NCBI GenBank assembly: GCA_020226215.1
Contig: CM035233.1
Coordinates: 9,176,001 to 9,240,000, forward strand
Origin: Sindora glabra
Lineage: Eukaryota; Streptophyta; Magnoliopsida; Fabales; Fabaceae
Reading direction: 5' to 3'
DNA length: 64,000 nucleotides
Shown: one piece after another, positions 27,690 through 39,969 of the stretch
Position numbering within the stretch: the stretch's first letter is position 1
Layout of the letters: each line of letters begins with the position of its first letter
The notes under the pieces: model-generated
What the model was told of the DNA's origin: nothing
Database searches by the model: none
What the model saw: only the letters and a program-made list of their open reading frames with translations
Made by a program: the position numbers and the translations under genes

Positions 27690-27900
27690 CCAAAAAAAAA
27701 AAATTACAGCCTAGTGTGTGTCTCTTTTCGGATTTCTGTACATCTTGAATAGCAAAGATTATTTTCTTATCGAGATTCCTTTTGTGGGGAAGGGGTAAGG
27801 AGGTGGAGGGGGGAAGACGGGATGCATCGAACCCATGCCGCTTAATTGGAGCCCCACCGTCGAAGGCCATTTATATATTGTGGCAATTGAGCCAAGGCCC
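27690..27900 (-). mobile_element. Possible tRNA-derived SINE
   Basis: On the minus strand the segment begins gggccttggctcaattgcc, with an A-box-like ttggctcaattg. About 50 bp further on is gggttcgatgcatcc, close to the B-box consensus ggttcganncc. It ends in a run of T near 27,690. The A-to-B spacing is longer than in most plant SINEs and no flanking duplication is clear, so the call is tentative. Two overlapping open frames here are not genes. Confidence 0.4.
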
Positions 27901-28131
27901 ACTAATTTGTTGAGAGTTTTTTTAGCAAAGATGAATGATAAAACATGATTGGGCGTCACCGAATACTCTGTTTGAAATTTCAAAATGCCGTTATCCAATT
28001 TACCAAAAAACACAAAAAAAAAAAAAATACATTTATCCATTAAGACATCTAGTAATTCTAGTATGCATAAATTCACTGCAATAGACCATGTTTATCTTTG
28101 CGGAGGTTTTTATTTTGTTTTAACGGAAAAT

Positions 28132-28764
28132 AGGGGTTTAATCCTTATAATTTTACCAAACTATAATTTCATCCTTAAAATTTTAATTTATATTATTAAT
28201 TCCTAAAATTATAAATAACTTATAATTAATTTCTCCCACTTAACTCATTTAAATCTAATTAATATAAGGCATTTTATCTTTATTTAATCATCAAAATTCA
28301 TTTATTTTCATCAAAATCATCTCCCATCAAAACTAAAAATATTTAGTTTCCACATGAAAAAATGCAATGAGAGTTAAAATAAAATGGTTAGTATTTAAAT
28401 TGTACAATGAGAATTAAAATGAATTTATTAGAAGTTAAAAACCTTTTCCACCGGTGTTATTGATCTTGTGGAATGGAAAACTAGAAAAACTATAGAATTG
28501 ATGAATTGGGAATAAATTTGTTTCAATTTTGATGGGGGGTAATTTTAATAGAAGTAAATGAATTTTGATGATTAAGTTAACATAAAATGCCAACATCTAA
28601 AATTTAACTGATATATAAGATAATATACAAGATTTTATTAGTTAGAATTAACAACGGTTTAGAAGAAGAAGTTAATTTTAAATTATATAAAACTTTAGGA
28701 TTTAATTATATAAATTATAAAGATGAAATTATAAAATTTAGTAAAGTTACAAGGATTAAAACCT
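28132..28764. mobile_element. Foldback/MITE element with long inverted arms
   Basis: The left end aggggtttaatccttataat... is matched on the opposite strand by the right end aggttttaatccttgtaact.... The arms stay alignable for over 200 bp, through aatttcatcc, cctaaa(a/g)tt, ggcattttat and taatcatcaaaattcattta. About 170 bp lie between them and encode nothing. A target duplication could not be fixed. It sits between the broken and intact DUF674 genes. Confidence 0.8.
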
Positions 28765-29370
28765 TTCTTTTTTCATATTTTAATTTTGGTAAAAAACCAT
28801 AGACTATATAGTCTCCTAGTGTTGATGTGACCAAATTGTAATAACTTAATCCTTTTAAATTAGGTAATTCAGATTAAGATTTAAGAGCTGGTTTGGACAT
28901 GTAATAGTTATTTTGGTTGAGTTAGATGTTCGTAGAGAAACTAAAGTACTTATGTTTATACATTTCCAAATAAAACTCATTTTCCTAATTAATTTCAAAG
29001 TTAATTCCTTTTGACAATTGTTTAAAATAGTAAATTTTTTCTTCCAAAACAATCTTTGAAATCTACCATATACATTTCAATCCAGCCCGAGAACTAGGAA
29101 AAATTAGTTAATTACTATACAAGAGTGACTAATTAATAAGTTAAATCAGAAGCAAGATAGTTTCTAGAAAAGGAAAAATAAATAAACGAGAAGCCAAATA
29201 TAAAAAGGATGCCACAACCAAATATAACTTCCTAAACTTGATATTATCATAAGTTTAGGCACATTAAAATCTAAATAAGTTAAAACTAAGAATCAGAGGA
29301 ATTTAAAGGACAACAAAAATTAGATCATATTTTGGTTCATCAAAGTCTCAGACGACAATATTTGTAGTTC
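28765..29370. other. Intergenic DNA 3' of the DUF674 gene
   Basis: No gene. Bases about 29,167-29,325 belong to a dispersed repeat with a second copy near 62,455-62,850. An open frame at 28,855-29,052 has no recognisable content. Confidence 0.45.
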
Positions 29371-30866
29371 TCATGCATTGTTCTTCAGGAAAACACTCGT
29401 CAGAACTGACTTGCATTGCAGAGAGGCCTTCAACAACTTCACACCCTAACCAAAAAAATTATAAAAAAAAAGAAAAACACATAATCGTCTAGCCATTTAA
29501 CATCATGAAATTCCATATATAAATCTTGAGATTAATTAAGTACCATAAAAACGATTTAAATCAATGGTAATAAAAAATTTAAATAAATGGTCATAACAGT
29601 CACCTAATGCATTAATCTTAATAGTATTTCCAATTTGCAATTATGCATTGTGTTAAAAGATATATCATACTTAGTAATTACATTACCGATAATGAGTTTT
29701 GAATCTATAATCTCCATACTATCCAGATCTGTCATCACTAACCTATCACTTTGCAGTTTACATGATACTTAGTGTTTAATATAAAGGTATAAAAATTTTT
29801 GTTCATTTTACGGAGGAATAAACTTTTTGACACAAGTTAAGCGTTTTGATCCTCAATTATGCTACACATTTTACATTAATGGGAAGTCATAAAAAGAAAA
29901 AGATCTCCACGCCCCCCCAAAAAAAATCTAAATTACAATAAAATTACTACATTAGTTTAACCAGATATCCATCCTCCTAGAATTTTCCTAAAACTTGGTT
30001 TAGCCTAATGCTTAAAACCCAACAATGCGGAACTCCGCTCAATTTCTCTGGGTCCGGTTTAAGTCCTCTTACGGTGATTATGGATAACAATAAGTAGTGT
30101 GAGAAAACACGAATCAAACGTCGGAAAAATCAATGCAAGAGTTGCATTTTCGCTGAGAGGACAGTTGACTAATTAATTTCTAGAATATCTCATCTAAGAC
30201 ACAAGAAAAAGTAGCAGTTTGAAATTTTAGTACCTCCTCCATACCAAGAGCGACCAACATTTCCTCCAGAGAGCCAACCTCCTTGACATTGAACTTGTTA
30301 AGTAAAGTGATGCTAGAAATTGTGGACATGGGCTGCACAATCAAATCATCCATCACCATATACGTCACAACCCCCATCACAAACCCACTCTCTCCCCCAC
30401 AACTTGTCTCTTTCCTCACCCTTTTCCCCACAAATTTGGCTTCACGATTCATGTTACTATACTCACAGCTAGGACACTTGCTCTTGGTATCCTCTGTAAC
30501 ATAATAGCCACAACCAGCTCCACACACGTACAGATTCGGAGTCACAGATATATTATCTTCTACGCTTACAGGCAGAAGAAAGCGAGAAGGATTAGCAGAA
30601 GAGGAAGTTGCAACTTTTGGCTTCAAAAGAAAGTCTTTGGTTTGGTTAAGTTGAATGTAGGTATCATCCAAATTCTCAATGCTCTCATAGAGATTGGCTA
30701 AACAACCCACCATTCCATCCTTGGTTAGGAGTCTGACAAGGGTGCTAACGGGCAGTGAAAGAAGGCTGAAGAGGAAATCTATGAAGTCCTTTCCAGCCTC
30801 AGCAAAGAGAACTTTGTTGCTACTTTTGTCAATGAGAAGTTTCAGGTTAACTTTGGTGGAAGCCAT
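29371..30866 (-). CDS. DUF674 family protein, two exons
   Basis: Exon 1 (30,866-30,234) codes 211 residues and exon 2 (29,445-29,371) codes 24 and the stop, giving about 235 residues. The intron (30,233-29,446) has a GT donor and an AG acceptor in phase 0. Translated across the join, LGMEE is followed by GVKLLKASLQCKSVLTSVFL, the expected DUF674 continuation. Without splicing, the frame runs 17 residues into the intron and stops at 30,180. The N-terminus MASTKVNLKLLIDKSSNKVL (1-20) and FAEAGKDFIDFLFSLLSLPV (21-40) is the family signature. Cys115, Cys119, Cys131 and Cys134 (CPSC) could form a zinc ribbon. Residues 161-211 carry GVVTYMVMDDL and ISSITLLNKFNVKEVGSLEE. Many relatives have two repeats and are about twice as long, so this is a one-repeat form. 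Biochemical role unknown. No stops or frameshifts: probably functional. Confidence 0.88.
29446..30233 (-). other. Intron of the DUF674 gene
   Basis: Donor gag|gtacta and acceptor ttggttag|ggtgtg on the minus strand. A possible + strand SINE lies within it at about 29,993-30,110. Confidence 0.8.
29993..30110 (+). mobile_element. Possible SINE fragment in the intron
   Basis: An A-box-like tttagcctaatgc near 30,000 and a B-box-like ccggtttaagtcc near 30,053 lie about 40 bp apart, as in tRNA-derived SINEs. No tail or target duplication was identified. Confidence 0.3.
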
Positions 30867-30928
30867 ACTTGCAGGTCCAGCTGGAAGGTAGTTTTGGTAT
30901 ATAGGTGACCTTTGTGAGCAGGGAGGTT

Positions 30929-30937
30929 AATTTATAG
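30929..30937 (-). promoter_or_regulatory. TATA box of the DUF674 gene
   Basis: ctataaatt on the minus strand, about 63-70 bp upstream of the ATG at 30,866. No better TATA lies nearer than the weaker ctatata at about 30,900. Confidence 0.6.
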
Positions 30938-30954
30938 TCTTTTGCAAGGGTATA

Positions 30955-31291
30955 AAATTAACAGCACGGATATTACAGTTGAGGTTAATCGATGTGGTAC
31001 TTAACACATGTCCTTCAATCTGCATGCATGCGCGACGAAACTGATAGAAGTGCGCGGTAAATTTTTGGTTGGAAACTTCAAATATCTCGGGAAACAGGGA
31101 GATTAGCCATTATAATGAGATGAGAATCAATTACGTACTTATGTATTTTGCATCCCTTTTCTTGGAGAGTGTGCAATTAAATGATGCAGATATTACAATT
31201 GATCAGGTCAAACGATGTGGTACTTTATGCTCTGCATGCATGCGTGAGAAAAAACTGATAGAAGTGGCTAATAAATGTTAGGTTGGAAACT
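30955..31291 (-). repeat. Tandem duplication upstream of the DUF674 gene
   Basis: Bases 30,955-31,077 are repeated with changes at about 31,174-31,291. Shared blocks are gatattaca(g/a)ttga, cgatgtggtactt, ctgcatgcatgcg, aaactgatagaagtg and ggttggaaact. Each copy holds tgcatgcatgcg (31,020 and 31,232), which contains the RY element CATGCATG bound by plant B3 factors of the ABI3/FUS3 type. A role in seed or hormone control is inference only. Confidence 0.75.
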
Positions 31292-31324
31292 ACACCAAAC
31301 TCAACCCGTTCCTTTTTCACTTTT

Positions 31325-31348
31325 TATATATATATATATATATATATT
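31325..31348. repeat. (TA)n microsatellite
   Basis: A short pure TA run followed by a T-rich stretch. Confidence 0.9.
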
Positions 31349-32617
31349 TTTTAAAATTCCCTCATCTATCTAGAATAAATTTAATTAGATGAAATGAAAT
31401 AGAACGAGAATTAAAAAAAATAATGATCAAAAGTTTAGTTAATAAATATTTTAAAATGCGAATGCTCATTAGGAAATTTTTATTCCATAATAAAAGGAAT
31501 GGAATGAAATATTTTATTATTTATAAAATAAATTTTTTACACACATATCCATTGTATTTTTTTATATATTCCAACATTATCTTTTGTTAATAGATAATAA
31601 ATAATATTGGTTTTTGAATATTTCTCTATTAAAATATTTTACTAATTATATTTTAATAATAAAATTTAAAATAATTATATTTTTATATTCTTTACAAAAA
31701 TTATTTAATGTAAAAATTTAATAAATTAATTTTTTACTTTTATTATAGAAAATCATTTATTGATTATAATTTTGATGAAAAATTTAAATCATGACAATTT
31801 TTATTATTAACCATATAAAATATTTTAATAATATTAAATTATTCAATAAGATATTTATTATTTTTATAATAAAAATATTATTGTTATCAACTCCTTTTTT
31901 ATTTTATTCCTACATTATTTTATTGTACCAGACATAAAAATAAAATAGAATTTTACCCAAAAAAATTCTCAATAAAGAATTTACAAGGCAAGAGATATGC
32001 ATAACAAATAGATTTTATTAATTTTTGAAGAAGTGAGTACTAAATCTAATTTTTGTCATTCTTGAAAAAAGAATATAAAATAAGCCTTTTGATTCTTCTC
32101 TTTAATCAATTTTGACTAACGGTTTCAGGAAGCTAAAATTTGATTTTAACTTACTTTAGTGGAAGGCTTAACAAAGCTTTATTTTTGATCGAAGGATGAA
32201 TTTTGACTTTATAGAAGGATTATGAAGAAACTTGATCTCTTATTGAATATTTAATCTTCATGTATGCTTTAAGCTTAAGAAGAGTCACCAATTTAAAATG
32301 TTGTAGTTGAAATCTTTAACTTGGAATGAGTATTCTTGATTGAGGTGAGAGGCATTGGATGCTTTGATATTTCCTGACAGAGCTTTGGGATAGTCTTATG
32401 TCTCTTTTTTTTTTACAACTTGTTATTGTAAATGGTGTAAACAAATTCCCTATTTATAAAACTATTAAGGGCTTAGAGATAAACATATTTTTTTTAATGT
32501 TTTTCACCTCTTTTGACTTTTAAAAGAATAATTTTCTTATTAGTTAGGATTATGCATTATGATACATTGCAACTTCTTATTCGTCCATTGGCACCATAAA
32601 TGCATAGGCTTATTTGA
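31349..32617. other. AT-rich intergenic DNA
   Basis: No gene is visible. Between about 31,440 and 31,940 there are opposed ggaatggaatgaaa and ttttattcc motifs that hint at a decayed MITE, but no convincing ends. Confidence 0.4.
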
Positions 32618-32900
32618 CACTACAAAAATTAGGACTTAATAAAGGTACCAAAATGGGGGTGGGTGGGTGGAACTATGTTTAAATTGTTAACTAAAAGTAG
32701 TTACTTTAACCGTACCTAAGGTTGTGTAGTTGCCATGTAGTTTTAATTTAACTACATTAATATCACATAGTTTAAGTGCAGTTTAGACTTAATTGCACTT
32801 ATGATTTGAATTTTAAGAGTGAGTTTGTTGTAACTACACCAAAACTAATTGACTTGAGTTAGTAAAATTATTCTATCCCCACATTACTTTCCTTCTAAAT
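32618..32900 (+). mobile_element. Orphan CACTA-like terminus
   Basis: cactacaaaaattaggactt is close to the start of many plant CACTA (En/Spm) elements. Within the next 250 bp short repeats of the taactac/gtagtta theme occur in both orientations, as in CACTA subterminal regions. The opposite terminus (ending tgtagtg) was not found downstream, so length and class remain uncertain. Confidence 0.45.
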
Positions 32901-33168
32901 CTCCTTGGCACAATATCACAAAATCCTTGGCGCTCCTCACAAATTCCTTCTCAATTTTATGCTTCTACTTTCACAAATTCCTTTTCAATTTTATGCTTTG
33001 ATTTTGCTATCTCCATCTCAAGTTTGATTTGGTTCGGCTTTTTCTTATTTATAGTCATTTTTCTCTTTTGTGTGCTCGCAAAACACTTCCTTAGTCTTAG
33101 GTTTGATCACATTGGAAAAACTCTTAGGTATTTTATTCCAATCTAACCTTTTCCACTATAATTTTGAT

Positions 33169-33171
<3 letters not shown>

Positions 33172-33217
<46 letters not shown>
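33172..33217. repeat. (TA)n microsatellite
   Basis: A pure TA run. The 61-residue open frame across it, with alternating Ile-Tyr, is an artefact of this repeat. Confidence 0.95.
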
Positions 33218-33220
<3 letters not shown>

Positions 33221-36095
33221 TTTTAACCTTTGCTCTTTGTATCTTAATTAGTTAGGGTTTTAAATTTCATATGATTGTTTATAAAAGTGTTCAAGAGTTA
33301 GTTGTGTTCTCAATATGGCTATTCACACTTTGTAATATCACTAGTTGATATGTTTTCCAAATTCCATGCACACATGACTCTATCATTTCAATTTTAATTT
33401 TGAACTTGTTGTGATTCACATTTTATAACATTACTATGTATCCCAAATATTGTGCAGATGAGTTTCTCATTTTAGTTTCAATTATAAAACTTAGTAACAC
33501 AACACTAATTCTTGCTTAGTATTCACTAGGTTGGCTTATTGTTTAGCTTATATTGTTTAAGCTCAAATGAGTGATTTTTAGTGTGTTATTTCATATATTC
33601 TTTTCGCTTTAAGTTCTTTATGAATTTTGGTTTTCATTTAGATTACATTTTTTTAGTTTGCAATTGAGTTTCGAAGATGGAAAATTGGGAACTTTCATGG
33701 TAGAAAAGGATTGAATGCATAATAACTTGCAATGATCACTCAAATGTAGTTCTATTTCTATAGTTTTTCAAGGGATATTGAGTTTCCAATCACCAAATTC
33801 TTGTCTCCTACTTTTCATTCACCAAATTTCAATCACTAAATTTCCTTCTCTAATATTTGTATTTAATATCTATGTTTAATCGATTAAGGAGTTAGATTTG
33901 GGTGGGCTTTTTGCACTCTTAAGATACCTTGTAAATGGTAATGCCTTGTAATGTTATGAGTATTTTGTATCAGAGGGTTTTCATTTTTTTCTTGCGTTAT
34001 TACTCTTTGAACCAATTTTTATTATTTTGAATTGATTTCTTTAATTTTTAGTTAGCTTGTTGATTTGATAATAGCATGTTTTTTCTAATAGTGATTTACT
34101 ATTTACTACAATTTGCATGTATTGTAAGCCTATTCCTATTCATGATTATTATTTGTGATTATTTGTTATTTGTGACAAATTATTACAAACTCATTTAGTA
34201 GGTATGAGCTTCCTCTTTATTTTCTATTGTGATATTAGTCGGTTTTAGGGATTAAATGATTATCTCAATTAGTCACTAGCTTAATTAGGTATTTTGTTTA
34301 TGATTAGCACAATTAAAGAGATCTTTTCTTTTCTTTTCTTAATTTTCTTTTATATGCAATTGTAATTTAGTGTAATTTCCTTTAAAATTTCTCAAAACAC
34401 TTTATTTTAGCAATTATTATTTTAGTGCTATAGGTCGCTATGATTTGAAAGTTAGTGGATTGGTATATATGTCTAATTTAAAACTTTGGATTTTAATTTA
34501 ATATAAGATAATTTGATTTAACCTTGTTCAATTTGCCTTGCCCATTGAATGATGAACGGTTAAAGTGTTTCAATAAGTCTGAAACATAATAAGAGATAAA
34601 AACACATTTTATCTTGATTTTCAGTAGATATGTATACTTCATCTCATTTCTTTATTATTACTAGTTTTATGTTAGTATTCCTTTTTTGATTTATTGAATC
34701 ATGGATAGTATATCTTTGAATTAAAGTTCATGGTTTACATTAATTAAGGCAAACAAGTTTAATGTTGTCTAGATTATGATTAAACATTATTATACAAATA
34801 CTTTTTAATCTCTTTCTTTCCTTGTACTTGCTTCATTATTATCTAGTCTTGTACTTATATTCTTAAGAAATTGTTTCATTTTGATATAGTATATTTTTTG
34901 TTATTATTAATTATTAACTAGATTCTTTTTTATTAGGTATTTTTGTTTAATTTTACAAAGTCAAATTAAGACAGCTTACAAAGCATAGTCAATTCAAAAA
35001 AGAAAAATGCTATATACCCATAACTAATCTTCACACAAAACACACACAACCATTATGAACTATTAGTTTATTTTGCAAGCCTTAATCTTATGGTAGTGGT
35101 TCTTAAAACTAAATGCTATATTCAAAAGAATTACTTCCTCATATTTGATTTTCTAATAATCTGATGTAGATTCATTTACTTTGCACTCAATTTTAAGGCT
35201 ATAGGGAAGCACTTATGCGTACTTACTTAATAACTTTAGATTTTCTTGTGTTACTTGCTTATATCATTTTAGATGAAATGAATTTAATTTTTATTTTGTA
35301 TAAATTGAGGTATAGAACCCCTTTTACTTGTTATAATGCATTCTAACAAGTTTATTTCATAAGGCTTGCACATTGCACCAAACTATAGGATTTGCTGCTA
35401 AAACAAAAATTCCTAAATATCAGTTTTGAAAATTTATCGATGAAGAAAGAGAAGAGAGTTAGGTTCCTTTTATAACATAATTAACATTTCAACATTAAGG
35501 GAAAGAAATTGCATTGGTTCAATTCTTGTCTTTTCCTTGTCTTAATTTCATATAGGTGGTGGGTATGGTGTCATTCAAATATTAGGGGTTCCAAAACCTT
35601 GAACAAGTGGAGAAAATAGAGACTTAACATGTGTAAAGGTGGTTTGTTGCCTCCATAATTAATATGAATTATATATACTTTTGCAAAAATTTTCTATCTT
35701 TATGGTTAGAGTTAAAGTTGAAGAGAATGGCTTTTTACATAACTTGATATCATCAAGTTAATGGCCATCTCTTTTCTTTTTATATAGTTATGGTTATTAA
35801 GGAGGTATTTAAAGAAATAATTTATCCTTGATTTAATATTTCCTTAGATAACAAGATCCGTAAGTATGTACTTATGTTAAAATACATGTAATTTCATCAT
35901 TAAATTTTGAATTATCAAACTAATTAATATATGAAATTTATTTAAAATTAACCAAAGACTTTTGAATCTATTTATGCCATTAATGTTGACTTTGTCACTA
36001 AATTAGTTGCAAAGATTTCTCATCTTATACTTGGTTTCTTAAATGCACCTAAATTAGTGATATTAACATATTTTTTATTATTAAGATACAATAAA
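33218..36095. other. Intergenic DNA, no gene recognised
   Basis: T-rich on the + strand with many stops in all frames. I could not identify coding exons or element ends. Confidence 0.4.
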
Positions 36096-36097
36096 TA

Positions 36098-36440
36098 TAA
36101 TATTTAATCTCTTATTTAAAAAAAAAATAATTATTATATTCCTTAAATTTTATAATTAATATTATTAATTCCTCATTTTTATTTTTTTTATAATTATTTT
36201 TCTTTTCCTTCACTTAAAATGTTAAAATAAATAATAAAAAAAGAAAAGATAAACCTATATCTGTTATAACTAAAGAGGGGTTTAACAGTTCACTTTAATA
36301 TTATTTATTTATTTTAATATTATAAGTAAATGATAAATAAATAATTATAATAAAAACAAAAATAAAAGATTAATAATTCTAAGTATTAAATTTGAAAGAC
36401 ATAATAATTACTATTTTATATATGAAAGATTAAATATTAT
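36098..36440. mobile_element. Small foldback/MITE element
   Basis: The left arm ataatatttaatctcttat pairs with the right arm, read on the opposite strand as ataatatttaatctttcat. Pairing continues through taattattat, aattattaat and ataattattt for about 130 bp. The centre is short and non-coding. Confidence 0.6.
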
Positions 36441-38375
36441 GTTTTTTTTAAATATATAATTTATTTTATGTAATTGAATGATTACTACATATTTATCTCA
36501 TGTATAATGTATATATGCAATTGATTAGAATAGCCTCAACAAAATTTCTTAAAAGTTTACTATTATATAAAGAAACAAAATGAAGTCATCAACTTTAATC
36601 ACAATCTGAAGTCAAAATGCTATTAGAGTAACAACGTTTCCTAGATTACTGATATATAATTTAAATTAGAATGAAATAAATTGTAAATCGAGTATCATTA
36701 GTAATGTATATGTAATCAATGAGTAAGTTATTAATTGATGGGTTAATAATGAAAAATTTTAGTTACATGCTAAAAATTATAGGTTCAAATCTTGTCATTA
36801 TTATCTTTAGAAAGTTAAAAAGTAAATTGCCTCAAATAAAATTTAGGAGAAAAAAATTAAAATTTTAGTGAAAGTTAAGGGATCAAAAGTGCATCTTTAT
36901 CATAAAAATATAAATATATGATTTATATGAGTCATATAAAATGTCAAACTGGATATTATGTAAACGTATTCATTAAAAACCCTTATGATGTTAAGCTTTT
37001 GAATAACTTGCACATTTCTAAAAAGTTAGAGTAAAAATTTGTTTTAAATAAAACTTAGAAGACATGAATAAAACTTAAATTAGAGAACTAAAAATGATTT
37101 TTTGCCATTTATAATATTTATAATGACAAAGTATTAGACTATTAAATGAATAAGTCAATCATTATGTCTAGTTTTGTGGTAATGGGTTTGAGTAGAAGTT
37201 ATATACCAATTAAATAAATATAACTACTAGGAATTTTTAGCTTTTTTTAGTAGTACAATCACTTAGATTGTGTATTAGAGTGTTTCGAAACATTTAATTT
37301 ACATAAGAAATTCGTTCCTATTGAAAGTTCAACTTCTTAGGAAATAAATTTTCTTGTGAATTTTTGTCAAAGTACTCAATATTATTTAATTAACAGCAAG
37401 GCATGAACGTTTCTTATGAATTAATTTTCTATATGTTGTTTGATTTGATTTTAAACATCCAATGAAATATTAACAAAATGGTTAATATATTCCTCAAAAC
37501 TATAATTCTAAACAAGTAGAAATATTTATGAACTTTATTATAAAAAATGCTCTAATGCTAAAAAAATAACTAATGAGATATATGAAGTAGATGGAAGAGA
37601 ATTATGGGAAGAAGAATATACTTCATTTAACTATATATAAAATGATTCGTATAACTTATATTTATAAGGCAGATAAGTCATCAATTACAATTTCATACTA
37701 ATGGCTCATAAAGAAAATTAAAACCTAATAATTGACTATAATAAGAATATAATGCTTAACATATGAACATTTACGTTTAATTATAATTATTCATAACACT
37801 CTCCCTTGATTTTCATCTTGTAAAGAATATACTTTATTAAAACCTCTATTAGAAAGAGTATATTATTTTTTTAATGAATAATCTACCTTATTAAAAATCT
37901 TGTTAAGAAAAATTCAATGGGAAAAAAACCTTGTTGAAAGGGAAAAAAGTGCAATATTAATCTAACTTCCCCTATTAAGAATGTTGTTGAAGATTTTGGA
38001 GTTAATGCCTTTATAAATAATTTTATCAAGAACAATTTAAATAAATTTGTTGTTATCAAATATAACCATAATCCTTTTATGATCATGAGAAAAAGCTTTG
38101 ATGAGATATAATTTGTTCTATCTCCTTTAATGTGTTACCATCTAATTGAACTTTGCATGTTATGTTACCTTCATATGGATTTATTGAAATTTCTTCCTTG
38201 AAATTCAAAGGAATTGATTCATTATTTGTTACATAAATGTTGGAGAAATTGCAACTATATTTTATCTTATCAACAATAGTTATAGATGCATCATTATAAA
38301 TAGTTATATAACATTAAACTTTGTATAAACTAAACATCTTGCATCAATATAACTAAATAGTTATGACTCAAAATT
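36441..38375. other. Intergenic DNA
   Basis: No gene. Near 36,740-36,800 a taggttcaaatcttg block resembles a Pol III B box and may be a SINE trace. The minus open frame at 37,883-38,086 has no family features. Confidence 0.35.
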
Positions 38376-38380
38376 CATAT

Positions 38381-38870
38381 TGTAGGGAAAGTTTAATAAA
38401 TCAAATTAAATGCGAAAATTGTATACACTTGTTTTTGCCTTTTGGATCTTGATGCTGTATTCCACTATATGGTTGCCAAGAATCACCTTTTGTTGAGAAC
38501 TCTTGCTTTTGTCCACAACAATTTCACCAAAACCACACACAATTTTTTAAAGAGAGGAAGACACAGAAGTTTCTTTGACTCTGTATTCTTAATGATATGT
38601 GTTCTCTCTTTCTTTCTTTTTGTCTCATTCTTAATTTTTGATGGGAAGTTTGTCTCTTTCTTAATTTCTGATGGGAAGTTAGGTAGTTTTCTTTCTCTCT
38701 CCTATTTTTCCACTCTTATGATCAGTTATTTAAAAAAAACTGATTGCAAGATTTTTATTCTTTGAATTCAAATTCAAATAAAATAAATATTTAAATAAAT
38801 AAATAAATAAATAAATATTTATTACATGATAAATGTGGATCATCCATTATTGGTGTTCCCACATTCATTA
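38381..38870 (-). repeat. 3' LTR of copia element 2
   Basis: Aligned with 46,093-46,601 throughout; both begin tgtagggaaagtttaataaa on the + strand and both contain gccttttggatcttgat. The inner end reads taatgaatg on the minus strand where the partner has tgctgaatg. The + open frame here is spurious. Confidence 0.92.
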
Positions 38871-39969
38871 TTTTTTACTCACATATAATGAGATGAGCCA
38901 CATTATATAATCTTCATCTCTTTTTTGGTTTTTATAGTCAGTGCATTGTTGTGACCACATGAGCATGATGTCATCTTGGGTGTTTTCGTACTAGAAATTC
39001 TTATATAAAATCAGCATAGGACAACCCTTACTTCCAATTATTTGTATTATGCCTTAAATGCCCTAGATTTTCCCATATATACTTTTCATTTGCAAATCTA
39101 ATCCATCGTAAGTTTTATGACAAGCTTAGATTGCCATTCATATATGCATAGTATCCATGCTTATGATGTTACCAAAATTAACTTCATGATGGATATGTCT
39201 CAGACACTAGCATAATCGTGTACATATTGAGAAATCTTCCTTTCGCCTGCGTATCATTTTGATTTGACATAGCTGCTTTTCTAGCATTTTATCCTTTGGA
39301 CCGTATATATCATGATCATAAAATGCATACTAAGGTAGTGAATACTGTATCATTTCTCTATGATATCATCAAAGTCAAATGATATCTTTGAAAATAATTT
39401 TTCTTTTCTAGGACTCACACAATAATGAACTAGAAACATTTCACTTACTTCTCGTTTGCGGTTCTTTTGCACATGTGGTATGAATCACATGCTATGGTAT
39501 TTCTTTTATAGCATAAGGGCATATGTTGATTTTATTAGTAATACAGTATAGACTTTAGTTCAGGTACACATAATACCTAACTTGAGTTCTTCTATATCGT
39601 ATAACTTCTTTTGATGTTAGTATGTGAGGAATTTATTATCTGGCTATAAGTATTATGGAAGGTGGGAGAATCCATAATTCGATCTATATTTGTATTTTGA
39701 ATTTCATCTGAACTTTACCTTATTGAGGCGACACATTTTATTTTATGTTACTTCTTTACTAAAATCATAATGTTTTTTATTGTTATATTAATGAACACAT
39801 ATCTTATCTCTACCCATTTTTCATGAGTGCCAAAGGCAGTTGTTCGTGTGAGAGAACTAGCCTTATCAACTTGTACGACATACTGGATATTTGTATACTC
39901 ATACACATATTATAACCTTGTAATTGAATGAAAACATACTTTATTCATTTCAATTTTAGAAATGTTCAA
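38871..39969 (-). other. 3' untranslated region of copia element 2
   Basis: About 1.1 kb between the end of RNase H and the 3' LTR. No extra open frame is convincing. A purine-rich gtgagtaaaaaa next to the LTR on the minus strand may serve as a weak polypurine tract. Confidence 0.5.

Noticed and set aside
27628..28076. Two overlapping minus open frames
   Set aside because: They cover a SINE-like block and homopolymer runs, and disagree in frame; no conserved domain.
30283..30891. Two + strand open frames over the DUF674 gene
   Set aside because: Antisense to DUF674 exon 1; no domain content.
31069..31281. 70-residue + open frame
   Set aside because: It spans the duplicated upstream region and resembles no family; the repeats explain the sequence better.
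33070..33255. 61-residue open frame with an Ile-Tyr run
   Set aside because: It is the translation of a TA microsatellite.
36740..36800. tRNA gene or SINE from the taggttcaaatcttg block
   Set aside because: Only a B-box-like motif; no cloverleaf, A box or tail.
38442..38765. 107-residue + open frame, and its relative at 46,154-46,348
   Set aside because: Both are LTR sequence of copia element 2 read on the non-coding strand.
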